DNA of 64,000 bases from Pseudonocardia thermophila (GCF_900142365.1 NZ_FRAP01000011.1:62001-126000); one strand, 5' to 3'; shown: positions 1-7,892, counted from the first letter of the stretch. The notes: generated by a model from the letters alone, not told the origin. Numbers and translations are program-made.

Positions 1-1
1 C

Positions 2-352
2 GTGACCTACCTCGTGCTCGGCATGTTCATGGACACCCTGGCCATGCTCATGCTGACGATCCCGGTCCTGCTCCCGGTGCTGGAGGCGCTGAGCATCGAC
101 CTCGTCTGGTTCGGCATCTTCGCCGTCCTCATGGCCGAGATCGCGATGATCACGCCCCCGGTCGGGGTGGTGGCGTTCATCGTCCACGGGCTCGCCCAGG
201 ACCGGGAGGTCAACCTGGGCACCGCGATCAGCCTGGCGACGGTGTTCCGCGGGTGCGTGTGGTTCGTCGCCACCGCGTTGGCGCTCGTCGTGCTGCTGAT
301 CCTCTTCCCGGATCTCGCCCTCTGGCTTCCGAGCAGCGGATCCGCGCAATGA
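2..352 (+). CDS. dctM: TRAP transporter large permease DctM, C-terminal fragment (5' end outside window)
   Basis: The reading frame is open at the left edge, so only the last ~116 residues are seen; the GTG at base 2 is not the real start. Three hydrophobic stretches (about residues 2-30, 37-65 and 85-110) and the motif ITPPVG between the first two match the C-terminal end of DctM, the 12-TM ion-driven permease of tripartite ATP-independent periplasmic transporters. The gene is followed after 128 bp by the matching binding protein at 481, which supports the call. The small permease DctQ should lie upstream, outside the window. TRAP systems usually import carboxylates, which fits the acyl-CoA genes that follow. 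Confidence 0.85.
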   Translation: MTYLVLGMFMDTLAMLMLTIPVLLPVLEALSIDLVWFGIFAVLMAEIAMITPPVGVVAFIVHGLAQDREVNLGTAISLATVFRGCVWFVATALALVVLLILFPDLALWLPSSGSAQ

Positions 353-397
353 GCGGAATTCGGCATTCGGTGCCGGAAATGCGTTGGAACGGCGCTC

Positions 398-431
398 GTA
401 ACGTGCGTCGTAACGACACGAAAAGAACCAT
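398..431 (+). promoter_or_regulatory. GTAACG-N6-GTAACG activator-type promoter upstream of dctP
   Basis: GTAACG occurs at 398-403 and again at 410-415, a direct repeat with 12-bp period. Ten bases later lies AACCAT (426-431), a possible -10 of the NANNNT type. The dctP start codon is 50 nt further on with its own GGAGAG ribosome site. The same repeat-gap-hexamer layout recurs at seven other intergenic regions in the first 31 kb, which is the main support. Confidence 0.6.
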
Positions 432-480
432 TTCGGCGGTGGTTCGTGCAGCGACGTACTCAACGGAGAGTGGCAGGATC

Positions 481-1716
481 ATGACGAGGCCCCGGAAGGC
501 GTTCCTCGGCGCGGCGGTGTCGGCCGCGCTGATGCTCGTGCTCAGCTCGTGCGGCGGCGGGTCGGCCGGTGGAAAGGTCGCCGACAGCATCGAGACGATG
601 GATCCGATCACGCTGACCTACACATCGGTGAGCGCGGAGAAGAGTGCGGGCGCCCTGAACTTCGAAGTGTTCGCGAAGGAGGTCGAGGAGAAGACCGGCG
701 GGAAGATCAGGTTCGAGCAGTACTTCAACGGATCGCTGCTGCCGGGCGACGAGACGCTCGAGGGAATCGGTTCCGGGGTGGCCGACGCGGGATTCGTGAT
801 GCCGTCGTACTACCCGCAGAAGATGGCGCTCGGGAACTGGATCATGGATCTGGGCTCGATGCCGTCCAACGACATCCCGCACGGCATGCTCGCCGGCTCC
901 GCCGCGATCCAGGAGCTGCAGAACGACTCGGACGTGCTGAAGGAGTGGTCCGGCCACAACATCAAGGTCCTCAACATCTCCCAGCCCGGGGTGGGCAACG
1001 CACTGCTGTGCACCAAGCCGATCGACTCGGTGGAGGCCGCGAAGGGCACGCGGGTGCGCTCCGGCGGCGGGGTCTGGAACGCCGAGATCGAGGCCATGGG
1101 GATGGTGTCGGTCCAGGTCCCCGCGCCCGAGACGTACGAGGCGCTGCAGCGCGGCGTCGTCGACTGCATCACCGCGGCGCCCTCGACGCTCATGGGTTAC
1201 GGCTGGTGGGACGTCGCCAAGCACTTCATCCCGGTGTCGATGAGCGCGTTCAACAGCTCCGCGCAGGTCATCAACCTCGAGGTCTGGAACAGCCTCCCGC
1301 CGGACGCCCAGGCCGTCATCACCGAGGCCGCGCACCGGTGGTTCGTCGGGGTCACGCAGGAGGTCCTGCAGAACTACGCCCGGTTCGCCACGGAGGGCCC
1401 GGCCAAGCACGGGATCGTCTTCCACGACCCGACGCCGCTCGACGCGCTGCTGAAGCAGCACCAGGAGAAGTTCATCGCCGCGAAGGTGGCCTCGCCACCG
1501 CCCGGGCTCGCCGATCCGCAGGGCCTCGTCGACAAGTACCGGGCACTGCTGGACAAGTGGATGGCGAAGACGACCGAGGCGCTCGGGACCCCGCCGCCCC
1601 CGCGCGATCCGGCTGCGATCACCGAGAGCTACATCAAGGGCGGCGACCTCGATCTCAGCCGGTTCCTGGAGATCACCGGGAAGGAACTGTTCCCGCTTCC
1701 GCCGAACACTCGATGA
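481..1716 (+). CDS. dctP: TRAP transporter substrate-binding lipoprotein DctP
   Basis: This 411-residue protein captures the substrate outside the membrane and hands it to the DctQM permease. A lipoprotein signal is clear: basic start, hydrophobic core and lipobox VLSSC with lipidated Cys24. The DctP fold is recognised from the paired VFAKEVEEKTGGKI, GVADAGF and RVRSGG elements; the last is around the arginine that normally pairs with a substrate carboxylate. An in-frame extension to 253 exists, but the ATG at 481 follows GGAGAG and begins the signal peptide, so it is preferred. The gene sits between dctM and a coenzyme-A metabolic operon. Substrate is not predictable beyond probably an organic acid. 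Confidence 0.85.
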   Translation: MTRPRKAFLGAAVSAALMLVLSSCGGGSAGGKVADSIETMDPITLTYTSVSAEKSAGALNFEVFAKEVEEKTGGKIRFEQYFNGSLLPGDETLEGIGSGVADAGFVMPSYYPQKMALGNWIMDLGSMPSNDIPHGMLAGSAAIQELQNDSDVLKEWSGHNIKVLNISQPGVGNALLCTKPIDSVEAAKGTRVRSGGGVWNAEIEAMGMVSVQVPAPETYEALQRGVVDCITAAPSTLMGYGWWDVAKHFIPVSMSAFNSSAQVINLEVWNSLPPDAQAVITEAAHRWFVGVTQEVLQNYARFATEGPAKHGIVFHDPTPLDALLKQHQEKFIAAKVASPPPGLADPQGLVDKYRALLDKWMAKTTEALGTPPPPRDPAAITESYIKGGDLDLSRFLEITGKELFPLPPNTR

Positions 1717-1741
1717 ATTGACCCGCTGAGTTCTGAGCGAT

Positions 1742-1761
1742 CGCGGACGAAATCGTCCGCG
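1742..1761. promoter_or_regulatory. Perfect inverted repeat immediately upstream of the thiolase ribosome site
   Basis: Arms of 9 bp (CGCGGACGA and TCGTCCGCG) are separated by AA, between the dctP stop and the GGAG ribosome site (1763-1766) of the next gene. There is no T-run, so it is a weak terminator at best. It could be an mRNA processing or attenuation hairpin that sets the dctP to downstream ratio, or a protein operator. Binding proteins are often made in excess, which a hairpin at this place would allow; this is inference. Confidence 0.4.
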
Positions 1762-1773
1762 TAGGAGTGCAGA

Positions 1774-3000
1774 GTGAGTACCAGAGAATTCCGCGACAAG
1801 TTCGCCATCGTCGGCGTCGGGATGACGCCGACGGCGCGCACCCACGCCCGGGGCATGAGCGCGATGCGGCTGGAGGCGTGGGCCGCCAAGCTCGCCATCG
1901 AGGACGCCGGGCTGGCCCGGGAGGACATCGACGGCGTCGTCCACGCGATGATGGCCAGCCCGCATCCGCCGCTGCAGTGGACCGACACCTACTCCCGCAT
2001 GCTGGGGCTGCGGCCGAACTTCTACCTGACGGTGGCGCGCGGCGGCCAGGCCGCGCACAACGGGCTGCTGCTGGCCACCCACTACCTGCGGCTCGGCCTG
2101 GCCAAGTACGTGATCGTGTCCTGCGGCCTGCCCGGCTGGTCGGCGTCGCACGCCCCGGAGGGTCCCGTCGGCATGCTCGGCACGGGCGGATGGCGCGGCC
2201 AGCTGGGGTTCGGCATCGGGCCGCTGGGCTTCAACGCCGCCGCGGGCGGCGGCAGCTCGCACGGGTTCTACGTGTCCCGGCACATGCACGAGTACGGCAC
2301 GACGGCCGAGGACCTCGCCGAGGTGGCGCTGTCCGCGCGAGAATGGGCGAACCTGAACCCGGAGGCGCGGTTCCACGACCGGAAGCTGACGCGTGAGGAC
2401 TACCTCGCCTCCGACTACGTGATCGAACCGCTGCGGAAGATGGACTGCTGCATCGAGAGCGACCTCGGCGCGGCGATCGTCGTCACCACCGCCGACCGGG
2501 CCAGGAGCGGGCCGAAACCGCCGGTCTACCTCAAGGGCCTCGGGTTCGGTGACCAGGCGCGCAAGCAGTGGTGGGACAAGAGCAACTACACCCAGGTCGA
2601 CGGCGCGTTCGCGGCGAAGCAGGCGTTCGCGGAGGCCGGCGAGAACATCTGGAGCATCGACGTCGCGGAGCTCTACGACTGCTTCACGATGGAGATCATC
2701 TTCTACCTGGAGGACTACGGGTACTGCAAGAAGGGTGAGGCCGGGGAGTTCCTGAGGAGCGGCGCGACCCGGCCCGGCGGCTCGTTCCCGATCAACACCC
2801 ACGGCGGGCTGCTCTCGGGCATGTACCTGTTCGACTTCCCGAACGTGGTCGAGGCGACCCGTCAGCTGCGCGGCGAGGCGGGGGACCGGCAGGTCCCCAA
2901 CGCGCACCTCGCCCTCACCAACGGCCACGGAGGCGAGATGGTGGAACCGTTCATGTGCTCATCGCACGCCACGATGATCCTGGGGAACGAGCTGTCATGA
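1774..3000 (+). CDS. Thiolase-fold protein lacking the nucleophilic cysteine (SCP-x/Ltp2-like, probable aldolase subunit)
   Basis: This 408-residue protein has the thiolase fold of the SCP2/lipid-transfer group: IVGVGMTP at the N-terminus, DVAELYDCFTMEI in the middle and INTHGG near the end. Where true thiolases have the acyl-accepting cysteine (CxS in a helix cap), this one reads ARGGQAAHNG, so it should not act as a normal thiolase. Cysteine-less members such as Ltp2 act as retro-aldolases on side-chain acyl-CoAs in complex with a DUF35 protein. The next gene encodes exactly such a DUF35 protein and overlaps it by 4 nt (ATGA). GTG start at 1774 with GGAG 8 nt upstream. Aldolase role is inference from this pairing. 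Confidence 0.75.
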   Translation: MSTREFRDKFAIVGVGMTPTARTHARGMSAMRLEAWAAKLAIEDAGLAREDIDGVVHAMMASPHPPLQWTDTYSRMLGLRPNFYLTVARGGQAAHNGLLLATHYLRLGLAKYVIVSCGLPGWSASHAPEGPVGMLGTGGWRGQLGFGIGPLGFNAAAGGGSSHGFYVSRHMHEYGTTAEDLAEVALSAREWANLNPEARFHDRKLTREDYLASDYVIEPLRKMDCCIESDLGAAIVVTTADRARSGPKPPVYLKGLGFGDQARKQWWDKSNYTQVDGAFAAKQAFAEAGENIWSIDVAELYDCFTMEIIFYLEDYGYCKKGEAGEFLRSGATRPGGSFPINTHGGLLSGMYLFDFPNVVEATRQLRGEAGDRQVPNAHLALTNGHGGEMVEPFMCSSHATMILGNELS

Positions 3001-3446
3001 GCGAGCAGAAGGTGTCCCGGCTCGGCCCCTGGGTGGAGCGGCCGTTCCCGCCGCTGCTGCCGGAGATCGTCCCGTTCTGGGAGGGACTGCGCCGGCACGA
3101 GTTCCGGCTCGTGAAGTGCCGCCGCTGCGGCGCCTGCTACTACCCGTACACGGTGTGCGTGCGGCACGCCGACATCCCCGACTTCGACGAGATGGAGTGG
3201 GCGCCCACCAGCGGCCGCGGCACGGTGTTCGCGCACCTGACCGTGCACAAGGTGGTCGACCCGGCGTTCCAGCCCGACCTGCCGTACGTGCTCGCGCTGA
3301 TCGAGCTCGACGAGGGGCCCCTGTTCGCCACGCGGATCGTCGACTGCGACCCGCAGGACGTCCGCATCGGCAGGCGGGCCGCCGTGAAGTACCACGACGT
3401 GCCCGGCCAGGACCGCACCCTGCCCTTCTTCGTGCTGCAGGACTAG
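2997..3446 (+). CDS. Zn-ribbon/OB-fold protein (DUF35), partner of the upstream thiolase-like protein
   Basis: The 149-residue product has a rubredoxin-like zinc ribbon with Cys41, Cys44, Cys54 and His57, followed by an OB-fold (about 65-145) typical of DUF35/ChsH2-type proteins. Such proteins bind acyl-CoA and form obligate complexes with cysteine-less thiolase-fold enzymes. The ATG overlaps the upstream stop as ATGA, implying translational coupling and 1:1 synthesis. A 40-nt gap with an AGGAGA ribosome site separates it from the ligase gene. The fourth zinc ligand appears to be histidine rather than cysteine, a mild deviation from the usual CxxC...CxxC pattern. Confidence 0.8.
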   Translation: MSEQKVSRLGPWVERPFPPLLPEIVPFWEGLRRHEFRLVKCRRCGACYYPYTVCVRHADIPDFDEMEWAPTSGRGTVFAHLTVHKVVDPAFQPDLPYVLALIELDEGPLFATRIVDCDPQDVRIGRRAAVKYHDVPGQDRTLPFFVLQD

Positions 3447-3486
3447 TCCGCAGCCCGTTCCCCAGCACCAGAACAGGAGAACGTCC

Positions 3487-5565
3487 ATGCCGTCTGCTGC
3501 CGTGCAGCGGATCGAACGCCTGCTCCGCCCGCGCTCGGTCGCGGTCGTCGGAGCGTCGGGCGACACGAACAAGCTGGCGGGCAGGATCGTCCCGGCCATC
3601 CGCCAAGGGGGCTTCGCCGGGAAGCTGTTCCCGATCAACCCACGGCGCTCGGAAGTGGCCGGACTGCCCTGCTTCCCCAGCCTGTCGGCGGTGGGGGAGC
3701 AGATCGACCACTGCATCGTGATCCTGCCGCGGGACCAGGTGCAGGAGGTCGTCGAGGAGTGCGCCCGGCTCGGCGTGCAGGGCGTGAGCATCTTCGCCTC
3801 CGGGTACGCCGAGGCCGGTGAGGACGGCGTCCGGGCGCAGCAGCAGCTCGTCGAGCTGAGCCGCAGCGCCGATCTGCCGTTCCTCGGCCCGAACTGCATG
3901 GGCTTCGTCAACCTGGTGGACGGGCTCACCGCGACGACGTCGTCGGTGATCGCGCGCAACCAGGAAGCCGGCGATCTCGCGCTGATCTCGCAGAGCGGCG
4001 GGCTGGCGTTCGGCACCATCGCGTACGCGGTCGCCGAGAGCCCCATGGCGTTCTCGTACGCGCTCAACACCGGGAACTCCGCCGGGGTGGACTTCGGTGA
4101 CCTCGTCGAGTTCCTCTACGCCGACGAGCACACCCGCCGGATCCTGATCGTCGCCGAGAGCAACGCGCACGTGGCCCAGGTCGTGCGGCGGGTGGACGAG
4201 ATCGGGCTGCAGAAGCCGATCGTGCTGCTCAAGCTCGGCCGCGGAGAATCCGGCGCGGCGGCGGCGCGTGGACACACCGGCTCGCTCGCCGGTGACTACG
4301 AGCTCGTGCGCGACTGCGCCGAGGGGGCGGGGATCGTGTGCGTCGACGACGTCGCCGACGCGATCAACGCGCTGCAGGTGGTCGGCTCCGCACCCGCCCG
4401 CGAGGGGCGGCTGGGGCTGGGCGTCGTGTCGATCTCGGGGGGCAACCTCACCCTGTTCGCCGACGTCCTGAGCAGCAGCGAACTGGAGTTCGCCACCCTG
4501 CAGGCGAGCACCGTCGACACCCTGCGCGAGCTGCTGCCGGGCTCCGCGAGCGTCACGAACCCGGTCGACGCCACGTTCCTCGGCTTCGACCGCCCCGAGG
4601 TCCTCGGGCGCGTCGTCGAGACGCTCGGCAACGATCCGGACTGCAAGATCGTCGTCGTGATCACGACGACCGCGGAGGACCTGCGGCCCGCGGCGCGGGC
4701 GGTCGTCGACGCGGCGGCGAGCTCGCCCGCCCAGGTGGCGGTCGTGTGGAACGGCGGGAGCTACGACGGCGCGGCGGAAGGCATCCTCACCTCGGCCGGG
4801 ATCCCGGTCGTGCGCGGATCGGCCGCGTTCGCCCGCGCGGCGGCCGCCGTGCAGCGTGCCACGCCGCGCACGCGGGACACCACCGGCGCCGCCGGGACGC
4901 TCGTCACGCCGGCCGGGTTCGGCACGGCCGAGCTGCGCGAGTCGGACTCGCTGGAGTTCCTCGACGTCAACGGCGTGCCCGTGGTGCCGTGGCGGCGCGC
5001 GACCGGCGACACCCTGGTCGCCGCCGCCGAGGAGATCGGGTTCCCGGTCGTGATCAAGGTGGACACCGCGCAGACCCGCATCTCCGACCAGGGCGGCGTG
5101 GTGCTCGACCTGCGCAACGCGGCCGAGGTGGAGAAGGCCGGGGCGGAGCTGGAGGAGAAGTTCGGCGGCGACTACCTGGTGGCCCGGTTCGCCGGTGGGG
5201 CCGAGATGTTCGCCAGCGCGTTCCAGCACCCCGACTTCGGGCCGGTGCTGGCCGTCGGCACCGGGGGCCGGCTCGTCGAGTCGATCAAGGACGTCACGTA
5301 CGTCCGGCTGCCGGCCCAGCCGCAGGACATCGCCGCCGCGCTGCGCCGCACCCTGATCGGGAAGGTGCTGGACGAGGGTGCGCGCGGCATGTCGGGCTTC
5401 GACTCCGCGGTCGGCGCCGTGCACGCGCTCGGCAGGCTCGCGCTGGCCGCTCGCGACGTCGTGACGCAGATCGAGATCAACCCCTTCATCGTGGGTGATG
5501 GACGCGCGGTGGCGGTCGACGCCTCGATCCACCTGAAGGGGACCGGCCCGGAGGAGGCGCTGTGA
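3487..5565 (+). CDS. ADP-forming acyl-CoA synthetase, fused alpha-beta (acetate--CoA ligase family)
   Basis: This 692-residue protein activates a carboxylic acid with CoA and ATP, giving acyl-CoA, ADP and phosphate. Domains in order are a CoA-binding Rossmann domain (about 10-105, VAVVGASGD), a succinyl-CoA-ligase-like flavodoxin domain (about 150-290, SQSGGLAFG), a second such domain, and a C-terminal ATP-grasp (about 470-690, VIKVDTAQ). His263 in ARGHTGSLAGD matches the phospho-histidine that carries phosphate between sites. It sits after the DUF35 gene and overlaps the next gene by 4 nt. Its acid substrate is unknown; being next to a TRAP importer suggests it activates the imported acid or a pathway product. 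Confidence 0.85.
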   Translation: MPSAAVQRIERLLRPRSVAVVGASGDTNKLAGRIVPAIRQGGFAGKLFPINPRRSEVAGLPCFPSLSAVGEQIDHCIVILPRDQVQEVVEECARLGVQGVSIFASGYAEAGEDGVRAQQQLVELSRSADLPFLGPNCMGFVNLVDGLTATTSSVIARNQEAGDLALISQSGGLAFGTIAYAVAESPMAFSYALNTGNSAGVDFGDLVEFLYADEHTRRILIVAESNAHVAQVVRRVDEIGLQKPIVLLKLGRGESGAAAARGHTGSLAGDYELVRDCAEGAGIVCVDDVADAINALQVVGSAPAREGRLGLGVVSISGGNLTLFADVLSSSELEFATLQASTVDTLRELLPGSASVTNPVDATFLGFDRPEVLGRVVETLGNDPDCKIVVVITTTAEDLRPAARAVVDAAASSPAQVAVVWNGGSYDGAAEGILTSAGIPVVRGSAAFARAAAAVQRATPRTRDTTGAAGTLVTPAGFGTAELRESDSLEFLDVNGVPVVPWRRATGDTLVAAAEEIGFPVVIKVDTAQTRISDQGGVVLDLRNAAEVEKAGAELEEKFGGDYLVARFAGGAEMFASAFQHPDFGPVLAVGTGGRLVESIKDVTYVRLPAQPQDIAAALRRTLIGKVLDEGARGMSGFDSAVGAVHALGRLALAARDVVTQIEINPFIVGDGRAVAVDASIHLKGTGPEEAL

Positions 5566-6362
5566 AACTGATCCCGCCCTGCCCCGTCATCGACGTCCAC
5601 CACCACTTCGCGACGATGGACGCCGCGGTCTGGACCGGAGGCGCCGGACACGGTTCGGATCCGCGAGCGGAGTTCATGGCCGAGCACCACATCGATGGGG
5701 TGTTCGTGCTGGCCGGGGCGACCGGGGTGAACGCCGCCAACGCCCCGTCGGTGAACGACGGGGTCGCGGCGTACCGGGCGAAAGACCCCGACAAGTACCT
5801 CGCCGCGTTCGCCACGGTGGACCCGACCGACGTGGCCGCGGCCGTGCGCGAGGTGGACCGAGCCGCCGTCGAACTGGGCGTGGACGGGTTCGTGTTCCAC
5901 CACCACTTCCAGCAGACCACGATCAACGACCAGCGGATGCGGCCGATCCTGGAGGCGATCCAGCGCCACCGGAAGCCGGTGTTCGTCCACATCGTCAGCG
6001 GGTCGCTGCTGGAGGATCCGTGGCGGCTCGCCGAGCTCGCGCAGGAGTTCCCGGAGATCACCTTCGTCGGGCTCGACGGCTTCTCCTCGCCCGGCGGTGC
6101 GGGGGAGATGGTCCTCATCGCGAAGCAGTGCCCGAACCTCCTGTTCGACACGGCACTGCTCGCGTCGGTCGCGCACGGCCTGGACGCGTTCGTCGAGGCC
6201 GTCGGGCCCGAGCGGCTCTTGCTGGGAACGGACTTCTACACGCAGCCGCGCTTGTACCAGGTTCCGTTCCCCCTGTACGAGGTGCTCAACCTCGGGCTGA
6301 CCGACGACGAGCTGGCCGCGATCCTCAGCGGGAACGCCCGGCGCCTGATCGGTCGTGCGTAG
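5562..6362 (+). CDS. Amidohydrolase-2 family metal-dependent hydrolase or decarboxylase
   Basis: The 266-residue TIM-barrel protein begins with a metal-binding DVHHHF motif (His13, His15) and has further conserved elements VFHHHFQQ, KPVFVHIV, GLDGFSS and a terminal LLGTDFY aspartate. This is the ACMSD/amidohydrolase-2 family, which performs non-oxidative decarboxylations and ring or C-O hydrolyses. GTG start overlaps the ligase stop as GTGA. It overlaps the MarR gene by 8 nt, so ligase, hydrolase and regulator are one operon. Substrate is unknown. Confidence 0.75.
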   Translation: MKLIPPCPVIDVHHHFATMDAAVWTGGAGHGSDPRAEFMAEHHIDGVFVLAGATGVNAANAPSVNDGVAAYRAKDPDKYLAAFATVDPTDVAAAVREVDRAAVELGVDGFVFHHHFQQTTINDQRMRPILEAIQRHRKPVFVHIVSGSLLEDPWRLAELAQEFPEITFVGLDGFSSPGGAGEMVLIAKQCPNLLFDTALLASVAHGLDAFVEAVGPERLLLGTDFYTQPRLYQVPFPLYEVLNLGLTDDELAAILSGNARRLIGRA

Positions 6363-6789
6363 CACGACGAGCAGCGCGGCGGCGGACCTGCCGATGCGGC
6401 TGCGGCTCGTCGTCGGGCGGCTGCAGCGCAAGCTCCGCCTCGGCGTGGCCGGTGACCTGCCGCCGCTGCAGTACGGAACGCTCGCGATCCTCGACGCGCG
6501 CGGCGAGCTCCCCCTCGGGACGCTCGCCGCGCTCGAGGGCGTGCGCCCGCCGACGATGTCGCGGGTCGTCGCGACCCTCCAAGAACGCGGCCTCGTCGAG
6601 CGCGGCAACGACAACGACCGTCGTCGCCGCACCGTGCGGCTGACCGCGGCGGGCGCGGCGACGCTGGCGCTGGCCCGGCACCGGCAGACGGCTGGGCTCG
6701 CCCGTCGGCTCGCCGCGCTCGACGACGCGCAGCGGGCGGCCGTGAAGAACGTGCTGCCCGTGCTGGAGGCGCTGGCCGACCGGCACTGA
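6355..6789 (+). CDS. MarR family transcriptional regulator
   Basis: The 144-residue protein has the MarR winged helix: helix-turn-helix around ALEGVRPPTMSRVVATLQERGL (split here by eye) and a basic wing DNDRRRRTVRLTAAG. MarR dimers usually repress nearby genes and are released by an aromatic or acyl ligand. It is the last gene of the dctP operon, overlapping the amidohydrolase by 8 nt (GTG at 6355 lies inside it), so it may report on a pathway intermediate. No MarR-type palindrome close to dctP is obvious apart from the 1742-1761 inverted repeat. Confidence 0.85.
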   Translation: MRSTTSSAAADLPMRLRLVVGRLQRKLRLGVAGDLPPLQYGTLAILDARGELPLGTLAALEGVRPPTMSRVVATLQERGLVERGNDNDRRRRTVRLTAAGAATLALARHRQTAGLARRLAALDDAQRAAVKNVLPVLEALADRH

Positions 6790-6794
6790 CGCCC

Positions 6795-6948
6795 GTGAGC
6801 TACCCCAGCGGGCACCGCGAGTTGCCCCGTCCGGCCCGGTGAGTTGCCCCGTGCGGCCCGGCGAGTTGTCCCGTGCGGCCCGGTGAGTTGCCCCGTGCGG
6901 CCCGGCGAGTTGCCCCGTGAGGAGGCGTGAGCTTCTCCCGACGGCCCG
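6795..6948 (+). repeat. Array of seven 22-bp direct repeats, core GCGAGTTGCCCC, after the MarR gene
   Basis: Units start at 6795, 6817, 6839, 6861, 6883, 6905 and 6927, each exactly 22 bp. The first half (GYGAGTTGCCCC) is conserved and the second half (about GTGCGGCCCG) slightly less so; the outer units are the most worn. It starts 6 nt after the MarR stop codon. Because 22 is not a multiple of three, open frames in it are 22-residue periodic artefacts. It is not a CRISPR: there are no unique spacers. Its mirror partner lies at 6986-7152. Confidence 0.8.
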
Positions 6949-6985
6949 GCGGAACACCGGCTCCGCGACGGTGCGTCGTCCGGCC

Positions 6986-7152
6986 GGGGCAACGCCGGCC
7001 GCTGAACGAGGCAACCCGGCGTCCGGGAGCGAGTGAATCGTCATGCCCGGACGGGGCAGCTCGCCCTGCTCCGAAGGGCAACTCGCCGTCCTCGAACGGG
7101 CAACTCGCGCTGCCCGTCGGGGCAACTCGCTGGCCTGGACGGGGGAGCTCGC
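6986..7152 (-). repeat. Inverted partner array of 22-bp repeats, core GCGAGTTGCCCC on the minus strand
   Basis: The plus strand shows GGGGCAACTCGC-like cores at 7053, 7075, 7097, 7119 and 7141, exactly 22 bp apart. Degenerate copies GGGGCAAC and GAGGCAAC lie at 6986 and 7008. On the minus strand these read GCGAGTTGCCCC, the same as the first array, and they follow the stop codon (7193) of the minus-strand NTF2-like gene. Thus both convergent genes run into a tandem array in the same relative orientation. A transcript through both arrays could fold into a long hairpin. Function is unknown; 3'-end formation or transcription-collision control are possibilities. Confidence 0.75.
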
Positions 7153-7192
7153 CGCGCGAGGACCGCGGCGCGGCGGACACCCGGTGGTGGGG

Positions 7193-7765
7193 CTAGCGGG
7201 TGGCGGGCTCGGTCGGGCGCAGCGCGCGGAGCGCCTCGCCGCGCAGGTACGACGGATCGGCGGGGCCCCACTCGGCGAGCGGGTACTGCTCGGCCGGGTC
7301 GTCGATCGCGCGCACGTCGCGGTAGTCCTTCACGACGACGCGGTGGGCGATGCGCCATTCGACGGCCCGTCGCTCGAAGAGATCGACGTAGCGGCCGTGC
7401 AGCACGGACACGATCTTGCGGCCGGCGCGCCGTTCGCGCAGCACGCACGCCGCGGTGACGTACGACTCGACGTGCGCCCGGTCGCCGTCCAGCTCGATCG
7501 TGATCGTGCTGAGGGAGTGCCGCATGACCTCGTAGCGGTCGGGGATGCGGCCGAGCGCGCGCTCGTAGAACCCGGCGGCGCTGCCGCACCAGTCCCCGTG
7601 GACCTCGGTGGCGTCCGGGTGGTAGCAGCTCGCGCACAGCCGGGCGTCGGCCCGGTCCAGGCCCCGGCAGAGCCGGTGCAGCACCTGGGTGATCTCCTCG
7701 CGGTCGAGCAGAGCCGCGAGCCGCGCCCCATCCACGTCCATCTGCCTCGCACTCCGGGCTCGCAT
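7193..7765 (-). CDS. SnoaL/NTF2-like protein
   Basis: The 190-residue protein has the cone-shaped NTF2 fold sequence pattern: an N-terminal helix (LLDREEITQVLHRLCRGLD), CYHPDATEVHGDW, and strands ending in GRYVDLFERR and WRIAHRVVVKDY. Family members are hydratases, isomerases or non-enzymatic pocket proteins acting on cyclic or polyketide-like ligands. ATG at 7765 is used; an alternative ATG at 7741 would remove eight residues. It is divergent from the acyl-CoA dehydrogenase pair and shares a double GTAACG promoter region with it. The substrate is not known; ring chemistry is a reasonable guess only. Confidence 0.75.
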   Translation of the reverse strand: MRARSARQMDVDGARLAALLDREEITQVLHRLCRGLDRADARLCASCYHPDATEVHGDWCGSAAGFYERALGRIPDRYEVMRHSLSTITIELDGDRAHVESYVTAACVLRERRAGRKIVSVLHGRYVDLFERRAVEWRIAHRVVVKDYRDVRAIDDPAEQYPLAEWGPADPSYLRGEALRALRPTEPATR

Positions 7766-7787
7766 CGTGACGCCGTTTGCCGGGAGA

Positions 7788-7860
7788 AGCCGACCTGCGG
7801 CGCGTTACCCGGCGCGTTAGCGGCGGGGTAACGACGACGGTAACGAGAAGCGCCGATCGT
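7788..7860. promoter_or_regulatory. Divergent double GTAACG promoter (NTF2-like gene / acyl-CoA dehydrogenase pair)
   Basis: Plus strand: GTAACG at 7828-7833 and 7840-7845, then nine bases, then GATCGT at 7855-7860. Minus strand: CTAACG (7820-7815) and GTAACG (7808-7803), nine bases, then TCGGCT (7793-7788). The two direct-repeat pairs point away from each other, one for each gene, with 13 bp between the inner half-sites. This is the clearest example of the locus-wide motif. Confidence 0.65.
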
Positions 7861-7892
7861 ACCGGCAGAACAATCGCCTCAGGGATGTGAGC

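Noticed and set aside
253..480. N-terminal extension of dctP to 253
   Set aside because: It would overlap dctM and bury the lipoprotein signal peptide; ATG at 481 has a ribosome site and starts a normal signal.
460..2928. Very long minus-strand open frame over dctP and the thiolase-like gene
   Set aside because: Arg/Pro/Val-rich composition, no domain, and antisense to two recognised genes; typical shadow in high-GC DNA. The same applies to other long antisense frames in the window.
1774..3000. Ordinary acetyl-CoA acetyltransferase
   Set aside because: The nucleophilic cysteine is absent and a DUF35 partner is coupled; the catalytic thiolase of the locus is at 19467-20648.
6795..7152. CRISPR array
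   Set aside because: The period is a constant 22 bp with half of each unit conserved and the rest similar between units; there are no unique spacers of 28-40 bp and no cas genes.
6800..7196. Protein-coding genes with 22-residue repeats in several frames
   Set aside because: A 22-bp tandem repeat stays open in many frames in GC-rich DNA; the frames have no ribosome sites, no domain and exist on both strands.
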